64,000 bases of DNA. It comes from Polydactylus sextarius (lineage: Eukaryota; Chordata; Actinopteri; Polynemidae). The first letter of the stretch is position 1; each line of letters begins with the position of its first letter. Below, piece after piece: positions 32,830-60,219 of this stretch. The stretch spans positions 15,494,272-15,558,271 of the forward strand of contig CM028914.1 in the NCBI GenBank assembly GCA_016801845.1. Reading direction: 5' to 3'. Both the position numbers and the translations under genes were made by a program. Under the pieces are notes generated by a model. It was not told the DNA's origin, did not search any database, and saw nothing but the letters and a program-made list of their open reading frames with translations.

Positions 32830-33005
32830 TGGAAACTTTATCCTCTGCCCGTGATGCGTTCTGTCACACTTTGCCAAATGTCCCCAAAGTGGAGTCCTCC
32901 TGGGGCTAGTCCTCATTCAGGTTCGCTCCAGCCGGTGACTGGAATAAACTGCAGAAATCCCTAAAACTGGTCATCTATCACTACTGTATCTTATCTCAAG
33001 GACAT
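32830..33005 (+). pseudogene. LINE C-terminal remnant
   Basis: After one frame break reads NVPKVESSWG then SFRFAPAGDWNKLQKSLKL, the conserved VPKVRTELGK...WN.LQKSLKL end of fish LINE ORFs. Isolated fragment on the strand opposite to the large LINE. Confidence 0.55.
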
Positions 33006-35994
33006 GTAGCTGCTCCTTATATGGATTTTTTTTTAGATCATCTCAGTAATTTTCCATTTTACTTGCTTTCTCTAATATTTAATATTAATATACTCCTGAG
33101 CACTTCTTTTTTAGATCATACAATTACAATAACCCAAAAAAAAAAAAAAAAAAAAAAAAAAACACAGAATCCTATGTCCTAAGAATCCTAAGTCATCATA
33201 TGAACACAGCATTTTTATTTAGATGCTAAATAGTCACAAACAAACAACGCCCCTGCTGGCCGGAGGTCAGAGCTGACTCTGATCTGTGTCTGAGGTTGAT
33301 GTGATCCAGTAAGTCAGGGGTGTCGACCACCAGTGTCGCATGCTGCATCAGAGCCTGGTGGTTGGTTGTGCACTGCTGTGGCAGCCCCGTGCCACAGGGT
33401 AGAACAGCAGCCACGGAGGAGCAGCACGAGAAAAGGCAGCCAAGTAACCCTATTTATAGATGCAGGCAATGTGGGGCATTGTTTGGGGGGTTGCAGTGTA
33501 CTGAAGTGTCTTAAAACTACAGCAACTTCAGTGCCTTAGCCTATTTTCCTGTGGTAGATTTAAATGAGGAAGAATTTTTATATTCTTTTTTTTTCATGTG
33601 TCTGTTGCGCTGTAGGCTTAGTGATCCTCTGTTCTGACCTCTGAGGAGTGACAAAAATAGATGATGAAAATATTCTCTGGGTTCTGGCTAAGAGCATCTA
33701 GTATTGAAATTCATCTTAGGAGAAAATTCTTAACAACAAGAAGCACATTTATTATAAATCATTGTTGTACTTAAGTCTTCTGGAACACATTAAGTACAAG
33801 CATGTGATATTTATCACTTGGTTTGACGTTTGATATCAATAAAACAACACGTCAACAGAAAACGAAGGAAAGTCATATTGACACGTGGTTTCTTTTTCAA
33901 AATGGCAGCAGCAACGTGTCGATTTTCTTTTTGTGTGTGTGTGTGTGTGCGCACGATGAAGTCTCCAGCTGTGCCAATCAGTCACCTTGTTTGGAGCCAT
34001 AATTGCACTTCCCCTTCGGGATGATCAGTGTGATTTGGAATTCGGCGGCGAGATGTCGACAGTGTTTACTAGATGCGTGAATGAATGAACAAATGTTGAA
34101 AAGGATGCTCACCTCACCTTTTGTCATCACCACAGTACAACCGCCTCATAAAAAAAAAAAAAAAAAGAAAGGCTCTTGGCCTGCATGTGAATTACCTACT
34201 CATTAAAATAAAATTTACATAGATTAAAATTGGGTGGAGGTGGTGGAGTCACTTGGCTAGAATAATGATTAGAGACTGAGCTCATCACTGTGGGAGCTAA
34301 CTAAGCTATTAAAAGTAAACCTACAGTATGTCAAGTGTAACACCTCCACAGGTTTTTTCTAACTGTTTGCTGCCAAAGTTTCAATCGGCCTGGATTGGTT
34401 TTGGAAACGGTTTAATAAAAAATGTGAACTGAGGCCAATACTCCTGAAATAACACCTACTTTTCTGGCTCTTATAAAAGAAAATTGTGTTAATCCCTGAG
34501 TCTGAATAGAGATGTTTATTGTGTGAGTGTAGTCTGCAGCCAGCATCATTTCCCCCTTGAATTAATCAGTCATTAGTATCTTAATATCTCCATCAGTGTC
34601 ACAGATGCCTCCTGTTCCACAGTTCAGCTTTAGCAGTTAATATGCTTCTGCGTATAATGCAAACCTCAATAATCCACATTTTTAAAAAATGCCAGAGGCC
34701 CCCTGTTTCTTTGTGTTTGTATAATTGTAAAATTTTGGCAGTAAACATGGTATTCGGAGAGAGTGCCTTGGTGTTGGATGAAATTGCAAGTAATTTAGAC
34801 TAGATCAGCCTCTAAAGACGGGACTTGCATAAATAGGGAAAACACACATTAAGCTCTGTGGAAATTCTAATTGAATCTTTGACATAATAGTAAAAATATT
34901 GAATTATTACGTTTAAATATCCTGCAGTGTTTGTATGTGCTTAAGGTTTCTTCGCAGTTTCAGAGGAAGTGTGAGCTACAGAGACCATCAATTGAAAGTC
35001 AGCCAGAGGGCAGAAAGTCTGATGTTAGTTCTGTCCTTTAAAAACATCTGTTGTTCAGATCTCATCAGGCTGGAGAAAAAAAGAGACAAAGAACCTCTGA
35101 GAAAACAGAACATAGATAATTAAAATTGCCACGCTCGTTTGTTTTGTTCTGTGAGCTCTTTGCCTTTGGGATACTCAGTTGAAGACATGGGAATGTTTAA
35201 TCAAGTTTTCATTAATATTCAACTGTGCTGCCGCACCTTAGCTCCCTCTGGTTACCAACATGCTGTTCAAATAAGGCGTCCTAATTATCAGATCTTTCGA
35301 CATTTATTTCATCATTTTCAACATTTGTGCACAATCTGTTCCACAAACTATCGATTCGATTTCATTTTGCCGCCCTTTTCGTTTGAGAAGATTGCGGCAT
35401 AAAAGTTTAATTACATATTCAATAATGGACAAGTAGACTTTTCTTTTTATCCCTCAATGGAATAAACTCTCTTCTGTTCTGGGTTATCACAGCTTTTCAT
35501 CATGCGAAGACGAAAAGAAATGCTGCTACACTTACACCAGTCAGCCATTTGCAAACTGTAAACACTGAGTTTCTTTCATTTCAACAGATATGCTAATACT
35601 TGTAGTGGTAATAAAAGTGAGAGGTTGTGTACGGTGGAAGGTAAACTCACACAAACTCGTTTTTCAGACAGCATAATCTCACAGACGTCCATTAGATTAT
35701 CTCTACAAAACTGTCTGTATGTCATGCAGATTTCCTCTCAAACCACAGCAGAAAAAAGGCTGAATACGTTTTTTTCTTAGTAGACATTTTTGGAAATTTA
35801 AAGAGAAGTATTCAGTGAAAGTCTCTCATCCAAAAACTTTATCAGATCAGTATCAGTTTGCTGCATTTGATTTTTAGGGATTTCCTGTTCTTCATTGCAG
35901 ATTTTCTGAAGCCTTGTGAAGATGTGGAGCGACAGTGATCAGTTGGGGAATCTTTTTAAATCTTGCTGTGTTTTCAGTAAAAGTCCTATCATGG

Positions 35995-36290
35995 TTATTT
36001 AAAGATTCTCTCATTGTTGCTCATGCGTCTGTCACATCCCGTTTACATTATTGTGATGCACTTTCTACTTGCGCGGCACACTCATTTTTAAATCATCCTC
36101 AGTTCGTTTGAAATTCTGCTGGCAGGCTTCAAGCAAAGTCTCCTCACTGAGACTCATATTTGTCTTGTTTAAGCCTCTTAACACTCAGCACATTTCAAAT
36201 TGATTTAAAAATCCTATTAATTACCTATAAGTCCTTCAATGGCAGAGGTCCAACATGTAATCTACTAAATGTAGGCTACGGTATAATAAT
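35995..36290 (+). pseudogene. LINE reverse-transcriptase thumb-region remnant
   Basis: Reads IVAHASVTSRLHYCDALST, parallel to VTSRLDYCNSLL, and further on FKNPINYL/ILLITYKSFNGRGPT parallel to FKILLITYKSLNGLAP. It is broken by stops and frameshifts. Confidence 0.55.
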
Positions 36291-36734
36291 TTAAACACAT
36301 CCACAGTTTGTATTTAGGCTCTAACACCCAAGAAAGAAGCAAAGTTAAATTAATAAGTAAAGTAAATACTTTATGAATGCATCTATACATCATTTACTGT
36401 ATTCAACTCATTACTATATCACTGGGCTGTAGTGTGCACAGCTTGGTAATTATGTATGCAGTAAAGATGCCACATGGCCTGTACACACTTTAGTTTCTTA
36501 ATTAGACCCATAAACAACTGTGATCAACTATGTTTTTTAGTATTTAGTAAATTACACAAATACTTTTAAGACTGGAATTTATTCTATTGACTAAATCAGC
36601 TGTTTTTTTTTTTTTACTGTTTTAGGCCATTAGTTGTGTTTGCCTTTTATTCATTTGTTTTATATGTAGTCTCATTTAGTTTTGCTAGTTACACTGCTGC
36701 TGGTTTGCTGTTTATGAAACACTCAGACTGAAAC

Positions 36735-36910
36735 ATTCACGGTCCACAGAGGATGAATCCTAAAGGCTTGAGTGATTTCCTGCCTTGTCCTCTAGCGCCA
36801 CCATGAGGTTCACTACTGTGCCTACATTATAATATAATAGGATGAATTGTACTAACTTTTGTTATGCCCTGACTCTAGTTGCCTTCGTAGAGATTTGGCA
36901 CTTAAAGAAA
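36735..36910 (+). repeat. Interspersed fish repeat, copy 1
   Basis: CACAGAGGATGAATCCTAAA, then TGATTTCCTGCCTTGTCCTC and TAGCGCCACCATGAGGTTCA. The same wording recurs at 51235-51290, where it reads GATCCCCTGACTTTTCCTGT and AGTGCTACCCTGAGGTG. The block GGATGAATTGTACTAACTTT begins a second internal unit. Confidence 0.5.
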
Positions 36911-39900
36911 CTATTAAATATAATATGTATTAACAGAACAGCTGGTTTTATACATGTTATTTTCCAATAGAATATGGAAAAGAAATTAATTAAAATGTTA
37001 TGGAAATGTGATAGTTCAGTACGTATTGTACATGTTTTGACATGTACACCTGATCCTGCTTATAATCCTCTAATTGAAAAAATCGAAAAATGAAAATAAT
37101 TAGACATTATTCATTTTGATCTGCTCAGTAATCATACCTAAGGCTTTCATCTTCCACCAGGGTCCCCTGGGCCAAACACAGACACGTCTTTCTCCTGTAG
37201 ACATGCTGTTATAGATTGATTGGCTCAGATCTGGCAGACTAAACCAGCATCAAGGTAAGATGCATCTGTGCTTTTGTCCATTTAGCCGCTCCAGAGAAAT
37301 ACTTTGGTGTCCCTTTCTCCCTCCTCACACTGTATTCAACACTGTGATAAACTCTCATGCTGATGGGCTCATTGGCTCTGTGCACATGACATTATCACGC
37401 CATCTGTTTTGTGTTCTCACAGTTCCTAAGCGATATTTCTTCTGATTGTTTGTGGTCATAAACATATTTGCTCTGGCCTGAAACATAAACATCCACTTGA
37501 CAGCATGAGGACAGCTTCAAGTGATGAGATACATTTAAACTCCTTTATTACATCCTTGAAGCAGGGAAATGTCAGCATTGCAGCAGCAGCGAGATTTAAA
37601 AAAGGAGCAATAAACACACATTAAAATGTGAAATATGACAGAAATAAGTTATCAGACATGAATATAATATGTTAAATATAATAGAATTAAGTTAATACTG
37701 ACATAATGTCACTGAATGATACTGATTGTCTGTACATCTTAGATGTGGCATGTTGAGAGTCTGAATCTGAAGCTCTGTGTTGAGCTGTAAGTACAGAGGT
37801 TTTACAGGACACAGTAGGAGAATGAAACATGAAAGGTTTTATCGTGGAGTTTTATAGCTTTCACTGAGCTTTTTTTCCCTCCTGACCTTTTCCAGAGAGC
37901 TGCAGACCACTTATTGCAGACCTGACCTTGGCTATAACACAGAGTACAATGTCATCATTTTGTCTCAAGACTTTTTACGGGTATTACTTTCATTGTTTAG
38001 TTACACATAAACCCTCTCTTGAGAGCCAATGTGCCAGACAAGTATGCATGCTGCACGCCCTGCAAGGTTTTGATTTTGGCATGTGTGTTATTAATCCCAG
38101 TTAATCCAGTGCACAATATCCCGTCAGGTTTCCTCTTTGTGTGTGATACTGGCTGAATGTGATATTAAAGCAAAGTGTGCTGCTCTCTGATCTGTTGTGC
38201 ATATTGGAGAACACTTTTTATTTGCTACCTCTTGATCCCTGACCGAGAATAAATAATAGCAACAGATTCAAGGAACGGTTCGGTTCTGAAGACACTGTTT
38301 ACAACTGTATGTCTCATCTTTAATTATCCAGTGCCAACCCTCATTTACGTTATCAGCCCAAGGAAAATGAGGCCGTGCATGCATCAGAGCACTTCTGCTC
38401 TGCACTTTTCAATTCTCCCAGCAGGCTTTGGCTCTAATGTCACCTTAAATGTGAAATGCGGAGCTGTGCACGTGGCTGCAAAGCTCCGCATCCAATTTCA
38501 CAGGTTCCAGCTCTTGGTAATGACGCTAGAACAGAGACTTTGACTAAATAAACAACTAAAGACTCATCTCCTCTAAAACATGTGTTATTTCAATTCATAA
38601 AGTGAGTTAAAATACATAAATTGCTCTGCTTTATAGCTGATAAAGGCTTCAGCAATGCTGTAAAAACCAAGCCTGAATCCGATCTGTCTTTACTCAATTT
38701 AACACCTGTAAAGGAATGTTGACCTTTTTGTGAAAATCAGACACTTGCACAGTGACTCCAGTGAATTTTTTTATATATGAGCATCTTTTTTGTGTTAGAC
38801 AGTCATTCACACTGTATTTCAAAGAGTAAAATTTGTTGACTTGGTAAGTGTATGCTCTCTGTTAACAGTGCTACATGTTAACACTGGATATATCTGTATT
38901 TAGGCCACTCTGCTCCCTCAGGCTTACAACTTGTGTGCATAATTCTGAGGGTTATAACAAGCAATAGCTATAAATAAAACAAGGTTAAGTTCACAGACTT
39001 TAATAGATCAGTACTGACAAGTGATTATCTATGTTTTGTGATATCTTTTTTTGGGGAAATATTTCACATATTTTATCCTTAACCTTCAATCACTTTAAAC
39101 AGTAGTGATGTTTGTCTGCACTGCATTTCACTAACTATAGCAGTGCTTCATTATTCATCATCATATTGCCCATGTTGCCTCTTGGAGCGATGCCAGAGCC
39201 GCACAGAGCGATTAATTGCACCGTCCATATGGTTGACACTTCATAAATGCCGTTTTTACTTAAACTCCATAGGAAGTTGTGGAAAAGGCCTGCTGACATT
39301 TACACTCAGTTGAATCCTGCTAAGGAGGCCGTGTATCAGACAGAGAGTGAGAGACTCCCTGAGCAGATCTCATTTGCTGCTGTAGAAAGCGGGAAGCATG
39401 CCCAAGGTGTGCTCTAGTGGCAGAGCAATGATAACCTGAAAGCTCTCCTAAATACTTCCAACACTTATTGAAATCCTGTCAGATATGTGCTGGGGAACTC
39501 CTCACTCAGGGAAAGTGTGTTATCCTCTGAGCAACCAGAAAATCGGTGCTCAGCTGTAGAGGCTGCAAAGTCCCCCTGATGTGACTCGTATCATCAAACC
39601 AACTTATTAGGAGGCTGATGGGAAGTTGTAATAGGAATGAGAATTATGTCATCGTAAGTCTTTTCATATCTCTTGACATGAATGCATATTCCCACTGAGA
39701 AATGCGCTTGTTTCAGTGTCTGACACATGTTAGGGACTGTGTAAAAATGATTATATGAAGTGAGGTAGACTGGTATGAGGACACAAAGGAGGTTTTTAAT
39801 TCTGAAATTATCTGAAATGTGTCTGATTTTATTTTGTCTTTCCTTCATAATTTAGCTAATGGTTATTTATGTAATTACATGAAAAAATAAACAATTTTAA

Positions 39901-40263
39901 CTAGTTCTATAGCAGAGTTTATACTATTCAGGACATCACAGACCCAAGTCGTAGTGTATTAAATTATTTTGACATGTTGTAGGACGATTTTACCTACTTC
40001 TGACTCTTCTGAATATTTAAATCATCTTTTTACACTGTGAAACATGTGGATCAGCCTGTACATTACTTTATCTTGTATAGCAGCATGGAGAAATGAAATA
40101 CGCTTTATTACAGTGACACTTAAGGTCATTATTCTGTATTTACACATTGTTGAGATACTGACACCTCTTGTTTTCCTACAAATTTTATTTTAACTAGGTG
40201 AGTTTACGTTTTTCACTGACCTGAGACTAATTGGATCATTTTTCAAGTGGTCAAGACACAAGC

Positions 40264-40264
<1 letters not shown>

Positions 40265-40311
<47 letters not shown>
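40265..40311. repeat. (AC)n microsatellite
   Basis: 23 units, pure. Confidence 0.97.
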
Positions 40312-40313
<2 letters not shown>

Positions 40314-40555
40314 GGTGTATGTCTGAGTAAAGGTCATACCATCCCGACAGTATTTTTGTTCATGCATTTGAACTTAATTATAGTGCAGTTGTTCTACTTG
40401 CCTTGTCCGATGAAAGATTAGAGTTGTATGCCAAGCATTAAATCACATCCAGATCAATAAGCACAGGCTCTGTAGTCTGTTCTGCTGTGCTGGTTCTGCA
40501 GCAGACTAAATAGGAAGCTGTAATGATTTCTACCATTCCAGTGCACATAGACTCT

Positions 40556-40558
<3 letters not shown>

Positions 40559-40597
<39 letters not shown>
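40559..40597. repeat. (AC)n microsatellite
   Basis: 19 units, pure. Confidence 0.97.
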
Positions 40598-40598
<1 letters not shown>

Positions 40599-41994
40599 CC
40601 CTGTTCCAACAAATCACACTCTGTGAGCATAATTGATATTGTATTGCTCAGCTAATCTAATAGAATGTAAGAGTCGCCCATAGTGAGTAAGCAATACTGG
40701 AGTGAATAAAGCAATATAACTTTAATGTCTTAAAATAGATAAATGATTAAGGAGAATGAACTTAAGGTAGAAGAGTGCTTGTCCTTAAAAGATGGAGTTC
40801 AATAGCTGTATTTCAGTGAATGTAAATGCTCCTTGCTCCTATGCAGTGCTGCAGCATGGAGTTCAGAATGCACTTTAAAGTACATACAGTATAATAAAAA
40901 ACCACCATGAAAGGCAACAATTTAATTTCTAAGCCTGGAAATCACTTGTAAAACGCACCAAAAAAGATGCTATCAAGTGTTTACTCTGTCGGTGTGATTT
41001 GTTAAAACCGTAGATGCTACATTTAGCTCAGGCTGCAGACATTACAGACTATTGATTTCGACAGAAGTGAAGAGAATGAAATGAGGAGCAGGAATAAAAA
41101 GCCATCAAGTTTGTCGTGTTTACGCCAAATCAAGCACAACTGCTTCAGTGTAATTGTATCCCGGCTCTTTATTACCGGAGCATGTTTGAGACCAGTGTCA
41201 GGTTTGTTGACATTGTTATGTTTTAGTGCCAGATGTTACCTGGCAATCAACATATGAGGTGAAGGAGATCACTTCAAGCTATGCTGCTGGTACACCTGTA
41301 AGGTTCATGATGCCTTTGTCTTAATATATAACAACTGGTTGTTAAACCGCAAAAAAACTGATTTTCTATACGGTTTCTATACGGTTCAGTACGGTATACC
41401 TCTGTCTGCATTAATCCCTTTTTGCAGACATGGTTGCAACCTCCTAATTAAGATAACTTGAGGCATCTTGTCATATTTTACATTTCTGAGAGTCAGGATT
41501 CTGTTGGCTGAAGCAACACTTCCTTTAAACAGCCAGCAACAGAGCTTTAATGTGTATAAAGATGCAAATAGTGAAAATTATATGCTCTAGACTGAATTTT
41601 TTACCACAAAAAAGAGTTGCACTTAGTTAATATCTCTTTTCACCAGCGTCAGTATGAAAAGGAACTTGATGTCAGTAATAAATTCAATACATACAAATTA
41701 GCTTGCTGCTCCTGACACCCCCCTCCAGAATTTAAATGACTAATACAAGTAAGTCGATTAGGAATCGACTTGAAATCGAATCTGAGCTTTAGTTGGGACA
41801 CTTGACAACAGTGATTGAATAGTGATACATCAGTACATTAGCCTCCACATATACAGTTTCTGCACCCAAACACCTGCAGGGGACAGCCTAAGATTGTGCA
41901 GCTAGTGTGGAGGACTGTTGGTGCATGAGTGCTGCTACATGACAGGAAGGGAGATGAGATGTGTTTAAGAACTAGACAGACTGACTGATGGATG

Positions 41995-42141
<147 letters not shown>

Positions 42142-42241
42142 CTACATGGCTTCTACACACATGTATTATCTCTCACGAGCACACACAAGTCAGCAGTATA
42201 GTAATGGAATAGATGCTGGTGTGTGTGCTGCTCTGACTGCA

Positions 42242-42248
<7 letters not shown>

Positions 42249-42312
<64 letters not shown>
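42249..42312. repeat. (CA)n microsatellite near the gria3 5' end
   Basis: About 32 pure units, 590 bases upstream of the start codon. Confidence 0.97.
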
Positions 42313-42313
<1 letters not shown>

Positions 42314-42900
42314 CACAGAGCTCAGGCTGCACCGCCTCACACACTAACTCTGCAGTGACGTGAGGAAGAGGAGGGGTGAGGAGGAGGAGGGGGTGTAGGG
42401 TGCTCTTATTATAATTCAACGTCAGACCAAGTTTGATAAACGCCCCTCTTCTTCCCTCCCTCCCTCCCTCCCTCAGCTCTCTCTCTCTCTCTTTTCTCTT
42501 TTTCTTCCTCTTCCTCTCTCTCCCCCTCCCTCCGTCAATCTCTCTGGTCCATTTCAAAGATCTTTATCTACACTAAGGAGATCCGATTTCCCCCTCATCC
42601 CCACCACCAACCACCCAACCAAACCAGCCAACCACCATCATCTTCGAGATAAAACATTGGCTTTAGGTTTCCAGCAGCAGCAGCAGAGGGGTTGGCGCTG
42701 CAGTTGCGCTGGCACACATTCAACGTGGGTGCACACAGTGAGTGAGAGAACAGAGACCCGCCGCATCTTGTGGATTTCTTCTCTTTCTTTTTTTTCTTTC
42801 TTGGTTGCGCACAAGCTCCCGTGTACATGGTTCTCTCTGCTTTTCCTCTGTCACATCCAGACCAGGAGTTGATTTCACTTCTCGGAGAAAAGAAAGAAAA
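42313..42900 (+). promoter_or_regulatory. gria3: gria3 promoter/5' UTR region
   Basis: GC-richer than the surroundings and carrying a pyrimidine-rich stretch (42450-42535: CCCTCCCTCC repeats then CTCTCTCTCT) and a CAGCAGCAGCAG run at 42672-42685. This looks like a TATA-less neuronal promoter and leader. The transcription start is not determinable. Upstream start codons at 42742 (in frame with the main ORF) and 42827 (out of frame, overlapping it) suggest translational control. Confidence 0.4.

Positions 42901-42919
<19 letters not shown>
42827..42919 (+). other. Upstream ORF overlapping the gria3 start
   Basis: ATG at 42827 opens a 30-residue frame that ends with TAG at 42917-42919, 16 bases past the main ATG and in a different frame. 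If the leader includes it, scanning ribosomes that use it cannot reach the main start by simple termination-reinitiation. Confidence 0.45.
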
Positions 42920-55284
<12,365 letters not shown>

Positions 55285-58200
55285 GTAAGAGCAGTTACCT
55301 CTGCACTTTTGCACATCTGTGCGAACGCCACAAGCTAGAGGAAAGGTGTGTAGTGGCAAAACATTTCATTGCTAATGTATACACGTCATTACACAGAGTA
55401 CAGTATATGATCAGTCCTTAATATGTAAATCCCTCAACCTCAATCCTCATTCTAAGTGGTCTGATACATTTTAATCTTTGCCAGTAATGATGCTAAATCG
55501 CTTCACTATGTGGCTGAATGCTGCTTACAGAGTCACTCAATAGCTCGTTGCTTCCGAGGAATGAGTCATTCACAGGTGCTGCTGATCTGTATGACTCCAG
55601 CAGTCTGAGCCACTAATCCTCAGCACACTCTGATTATCATTTAGCTCTAATTGGATTATATAAAGACGGAGCACAACATACTCTAACTCCTGCATATGCT
55701 TCAATGGCCTCATATAGGCCAACTATTTACAGACTTTGGTCGTTTTGTCGTCCTCTGAGGATTGACAGCTGCAGAGTTCGCGTTAAGAAATGGCACAACA
55801 ATGTGTGTGTGCGGATTTCAGACCACAAGCCAACCGCAGCAGAGAGATGGACTGTGTGATGTGTGTGGATGTGAAAGTTATCTAGGCGCAGATAAAATGT
55901 TAAATGTGCCAAACTGTTCAAAACTGTGCATTCCAAGTATTTTTAAACTAACATGGAGCATTTCTAGGACAAGTGCACTCCTTTTTCCTCTTCCCCCGCC
56001 TCACTTTATATATCTCTCTTTCAGGTGGGTGTCTAATCTGCTGCTCAGCATGAAACTGACTCTCACACAGCCATTTTGTGTGTCTGCAGAAACACTTTTT
56101 TATGGCTTTTTGTTATTTAAACTCTTATCAGAAACAAAAACAGCGACACTTTTATGAATGTCACGTTTTGGGGGGCTGTGATTTATTGATCTGGCCCATG
56201 TGTTTCAGTGTTTCTGTGGCAGATTGCAAAAGCTGATAATTGGTTGGCTAGCGTAGCTCAGACAAAATGATTAAGGGGTTTATAGCCTCTCCTGGGCACA
56301 ATCACCACTTCTCAGAAGTGCTTCCTGATGTGGCCCTTGGAGCTCTGCTCGACTTTGTTGGCCTCTTTCACCTGCTGTGTCAAGTTTGACAGGACGCCAT
56401 CTGTAATACTCACGCCACTTTCCACAGCGTGACACAGTGTAAACACTGTAGTTTAGGATGGATTCCCACATGCTGCACAGCTTGTGTTTGCTGAGAGGCT
56501 AGTTAGCTGCCCTATTTTGGCTGCCACTGCCTTCCTGCTCCTCACCATCAGAGGGTCTGGAACATTTTACCCACCACTCATCCAAATGTCAGTTTAATCT
56601 TCGTTATAGAAAGAGGGCTCCATTCAGGGCTCGAGAGGGATGAGCATGGGGCTTTGAGAGCTGCTTGTGTGAATGACTGCTCATAGTTTATGTGAGACTA
56701 TGATAGTAATGTCCTGCAGAGGCATTTTGCAGTGATATGTGTAATGTATGTTCCTTAACAAGACACGGAGCCCTTTATCAGCACAAAAGTAAAGGCGACT
56801 TGAAAGTTGGTTTTAAATTATAAAAATCATTAAAATGAAACTGTCAGTCCCTCATGGTAGATCTTGGGGAAGTGGACTCAGTCTCCCCTTTCATCACACC
56901 CCATAAAGGGTTTTTTTTTTGTCATAGCCTGAAGGCATAACCACCATCAAAACTGTGTCTGCAGGATGGGATTTTGACTGTAATAGAAAATAAAATGCAC
57001 AGAGATTCCACTAACTGCACCCATGTGTGAACAGTGCATTTAATTTTCAATGTGTATTTGAAATAGTATCAATGTCAGATAAGTTGAGCTTTACTTTCAT
57101 GCTGGGGCTGCTTTAAGTGACATATCCGTAAAGATTGTTAAATAATGAGCGGAGCTGGTTTTCATCTCGTTTGAAGAAGTGATTGTTGGATAATTGATAC
57201 AAAATGTGAAACTGCAGGAGCCACAAAGATCCGGAAGAAACACAACAAAGAGAAAAGATAGACTTTATACCATTACACACACGGTACATTAAAGACATGT
57301 TTATCTGCTACCGCTGCAGTGGAACATCACCTATTTATCTTGGATATACTGGCTATGAAATGTGCTCATTAAACAGAAAAATGGCCGCCGGCAGAAAAGA
57401 CCTCTTGAACCGTGAAACATCTGGCCATCACCAGCTGGTCACTGAGAGAAAGACCACACCTGATTTTTTCATATTTGGCTCATTTACTGCAAAATGTATG
57501 TACTGTTAATGTACTTTAGAATACAATTCATGCCAAATAAAGACATCATAGTACACAGTTTATACTAGTTTGTCAGTTTTTTAAATACTCTTCATAATTA
57601 AGTGATTCAAAACTGGATCAAACCAGTGCTTCAGTGCAGTGTCTTCCTGTAGTTGTCCCTTATATTTGTACCCATTAGTGTATTTAGGTCATCAGTGAAG
57701 GAAGCATTTAGATTTTAAGTAGCAAAATAACAACTTTAAAGACCTGGTCTGAAAAATTGAATTGGGTAAAAGTATTGTACAAACTGTACCTGAAGTTTTA
57801 AAAGTGAGAAATAGAACACAAAACCTTTGTAATATAAAACTCTGTTGTTCACAACAGTGTCTTTTTGACATTTTTTTTTTTTTTTTATAGTTTCTCCCAG
57901 AAGAAACCATAAAGTCCCAGCAGCTCAGTCACTGTATGCAGTTTTTAGAAAACAAAGAAAAAAGCACTAATCTCAAGATAACCACCAATCCAGCTTCTGT
58001 GAATTATTAAATTAAAGACATCATAGTCTGGGGTTGATAAAATAACTTCTTTGCAGTGCTTCCGTATTTGTCTTGAGGGTGATTCTCACAATCATTATTT
58101 CATGAGAGAAATATGAAGACAAGCACTACATGTTCTTCTTTCGGTATCATGTGTTTGGTGTATTGTATCTTGTACCTCTGCTTGTACCTCTCTGTTCGAT

Positions 58201-59451
58201 TGTCTCCTTCATGACCTCTTCTGTTTTTTGTGTTAATTACCATAGATAAGTGTAATGCCAGCTAGAAACAATAACATTCTCCAATTTAGTATTTATTGTG
58301 CTAAGATCAAGTCAAAAATATTAAATCAACAATATAAAAGTCAATGGAAATCTTATTAAGTACAGTTGGAATTAAACTGAAACTGAAGTTTCTGAGAATG
58401 TATGAATTTCTTTGCATAGATCAATAAATTACTATCTTAACTTACCTTAATCTGAATTTCTAATGTGAATAAAGTCATTAAATAATTAATAGCAATACAG
58501 AGTTGTAGTAAATGGGCATGTGTGAGATCTTACTGTGTAGCCTAATCCTCGCTGTCTAACGTTGTCCTCTTGATTCATGCACTAAGCATAATGCAGTCTA
58601 GATCTTGAGTCCTTTCTGTTGCCATCAAAATGAAGGACTACAATCTAACAACCTCAACTGAGACTTTTCCTGCATTCTCCCGCTGCTCTGACAAATGGGT
58701 GATGGTCGGGATGGTGGAGAATTTGCATTGGGTGTGTAATCACACCGCCCTGCTGCTGAATGTCTGGTTGGTTTCGTCTCCACAAGGAAACATCTGATTA
58801 ATTGCACGCTGCTAAAGAGCTGCACTCAGCAGCGAGGCACACAGGCTCATTAACAGAGAGTAGGAGAGAGAGAGAGAGAGAGAGACAAAGAGGGAGAATA
58901 GCATCAAGCAGCTGCTCCACTTTATGAACACCTTAACTGCACATTCACTTGAAGATGGACATGTATCAATAGACCTTGAACCCCCTCTGTGAGTAAACAT
59001 TGTTTCCCTCCCAGGCCCTAATATTTGGATTGAAGCAGAGATTCATCAGTCAGGCTGTTGCTCAAGGACTGTGCCTGGTTGAAAACACACAAAGGAGTAA
59101 AGGACAATGTAACCTGGGATTCACATGGAACATCACAGGCAGGTAGACTGAGTGAAAGGTGCTTTTCTGTAAGATGAGTTTCAAAGGATTCTGAAAAATA
59201 AAAAAGGATGCAGATGAGAAAGCACAGAAACGCTACTTTCAAAAATCCCCAAGGTTACCCAGGACTATGTTAAATATAGTCAGGTCTCAAAATAGAGCAG
59301 TGCATTTTTCTTGTGTTTTCTAACAGAGAATATATTTAGAAAGTCGGCTCTAACTCAGTGTGTTGAATGAATTTTATATTCTCCATGGGAGTCAGATTGC
59401 CTTTAGATTTAAAGCTGGGTATGGAGCATGTTTGGGAAGGTAGTTTAGATG

Positions 59452-59452
<1 letters not shown>

Positions 59453-59484
<32 letters not shown>
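59453..59484. repeat. (TG)n microsatellite
   Basis: 16 units. Confidence 0.95.
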
Positions 59485-59488
<4 letters not shown>

Positions 59489-60119
59489 GCAGTGACCTCA
59501 TTGGTAAAACCCTCAAAGGGCGGTGTGCATTCACTGAGAAGATACAGCTGAGGCGTTTTCTCCCTCTGTGTTTCTGTGCGTGAATCGAACCTCCGTTACC
59601 AAACGCACGCTCTGTTCTTGCCAGGTGCCCAAAACGGCACCAATTGATCCGCACACATCCACTCACACAGAGGCAGAGCAGCTCTAAAAAACAACATCAG
59701 AGAACTTGTAAGCTGCAGACGTTTGTGCTGCACACTGCAGTATCAAACCCATTGTATCCTCTATGCGAAACTATGTGAATTATTAATGCTGGATACCAAA
59801 CGTTTTCAAGAGTTTTTCAGCCTAAAAAGCGAGAATTCATCAAATCCAGTGTTCTTATTATGGACGATTTGTTTATTACAAACTCTGACCACCATAAATG
59901 AACACAGCCTCTCTCCTGCATTGAACAGGCAGTCACTGTCTGACAGGCTCTCTGTGCAGAAACGCTAACACACCAGTGTAGCTACAGCAACCCTCACAAA
60001 GACATTACATAACTTTAAACAGTTGAATCACTTTGCAAGTCTTTGTGTTTTGCTTTAAAAAGGGGGAGGTTGCTCTGTTTGTCTCATTATAGCAAGTCTG
60101 TGTGGGCATCTCTGCAAAA

Positions 60120-60219
<100 letters not shown>

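Noticed and set aside
42153..42557. Minus-strand 134-residue frame upstream of gria3
   Set aside because: Built from the CA repeat and the CT-rich leader (Arg/Glu/Lys runs); no domain, not credible as a gene.
56280..56471. Minus-strand frame of 63 residues with a compact mixed composition
   Set aside because: No recognised family, no splice context, short; within gria3 intron 3. No support beyond being open.
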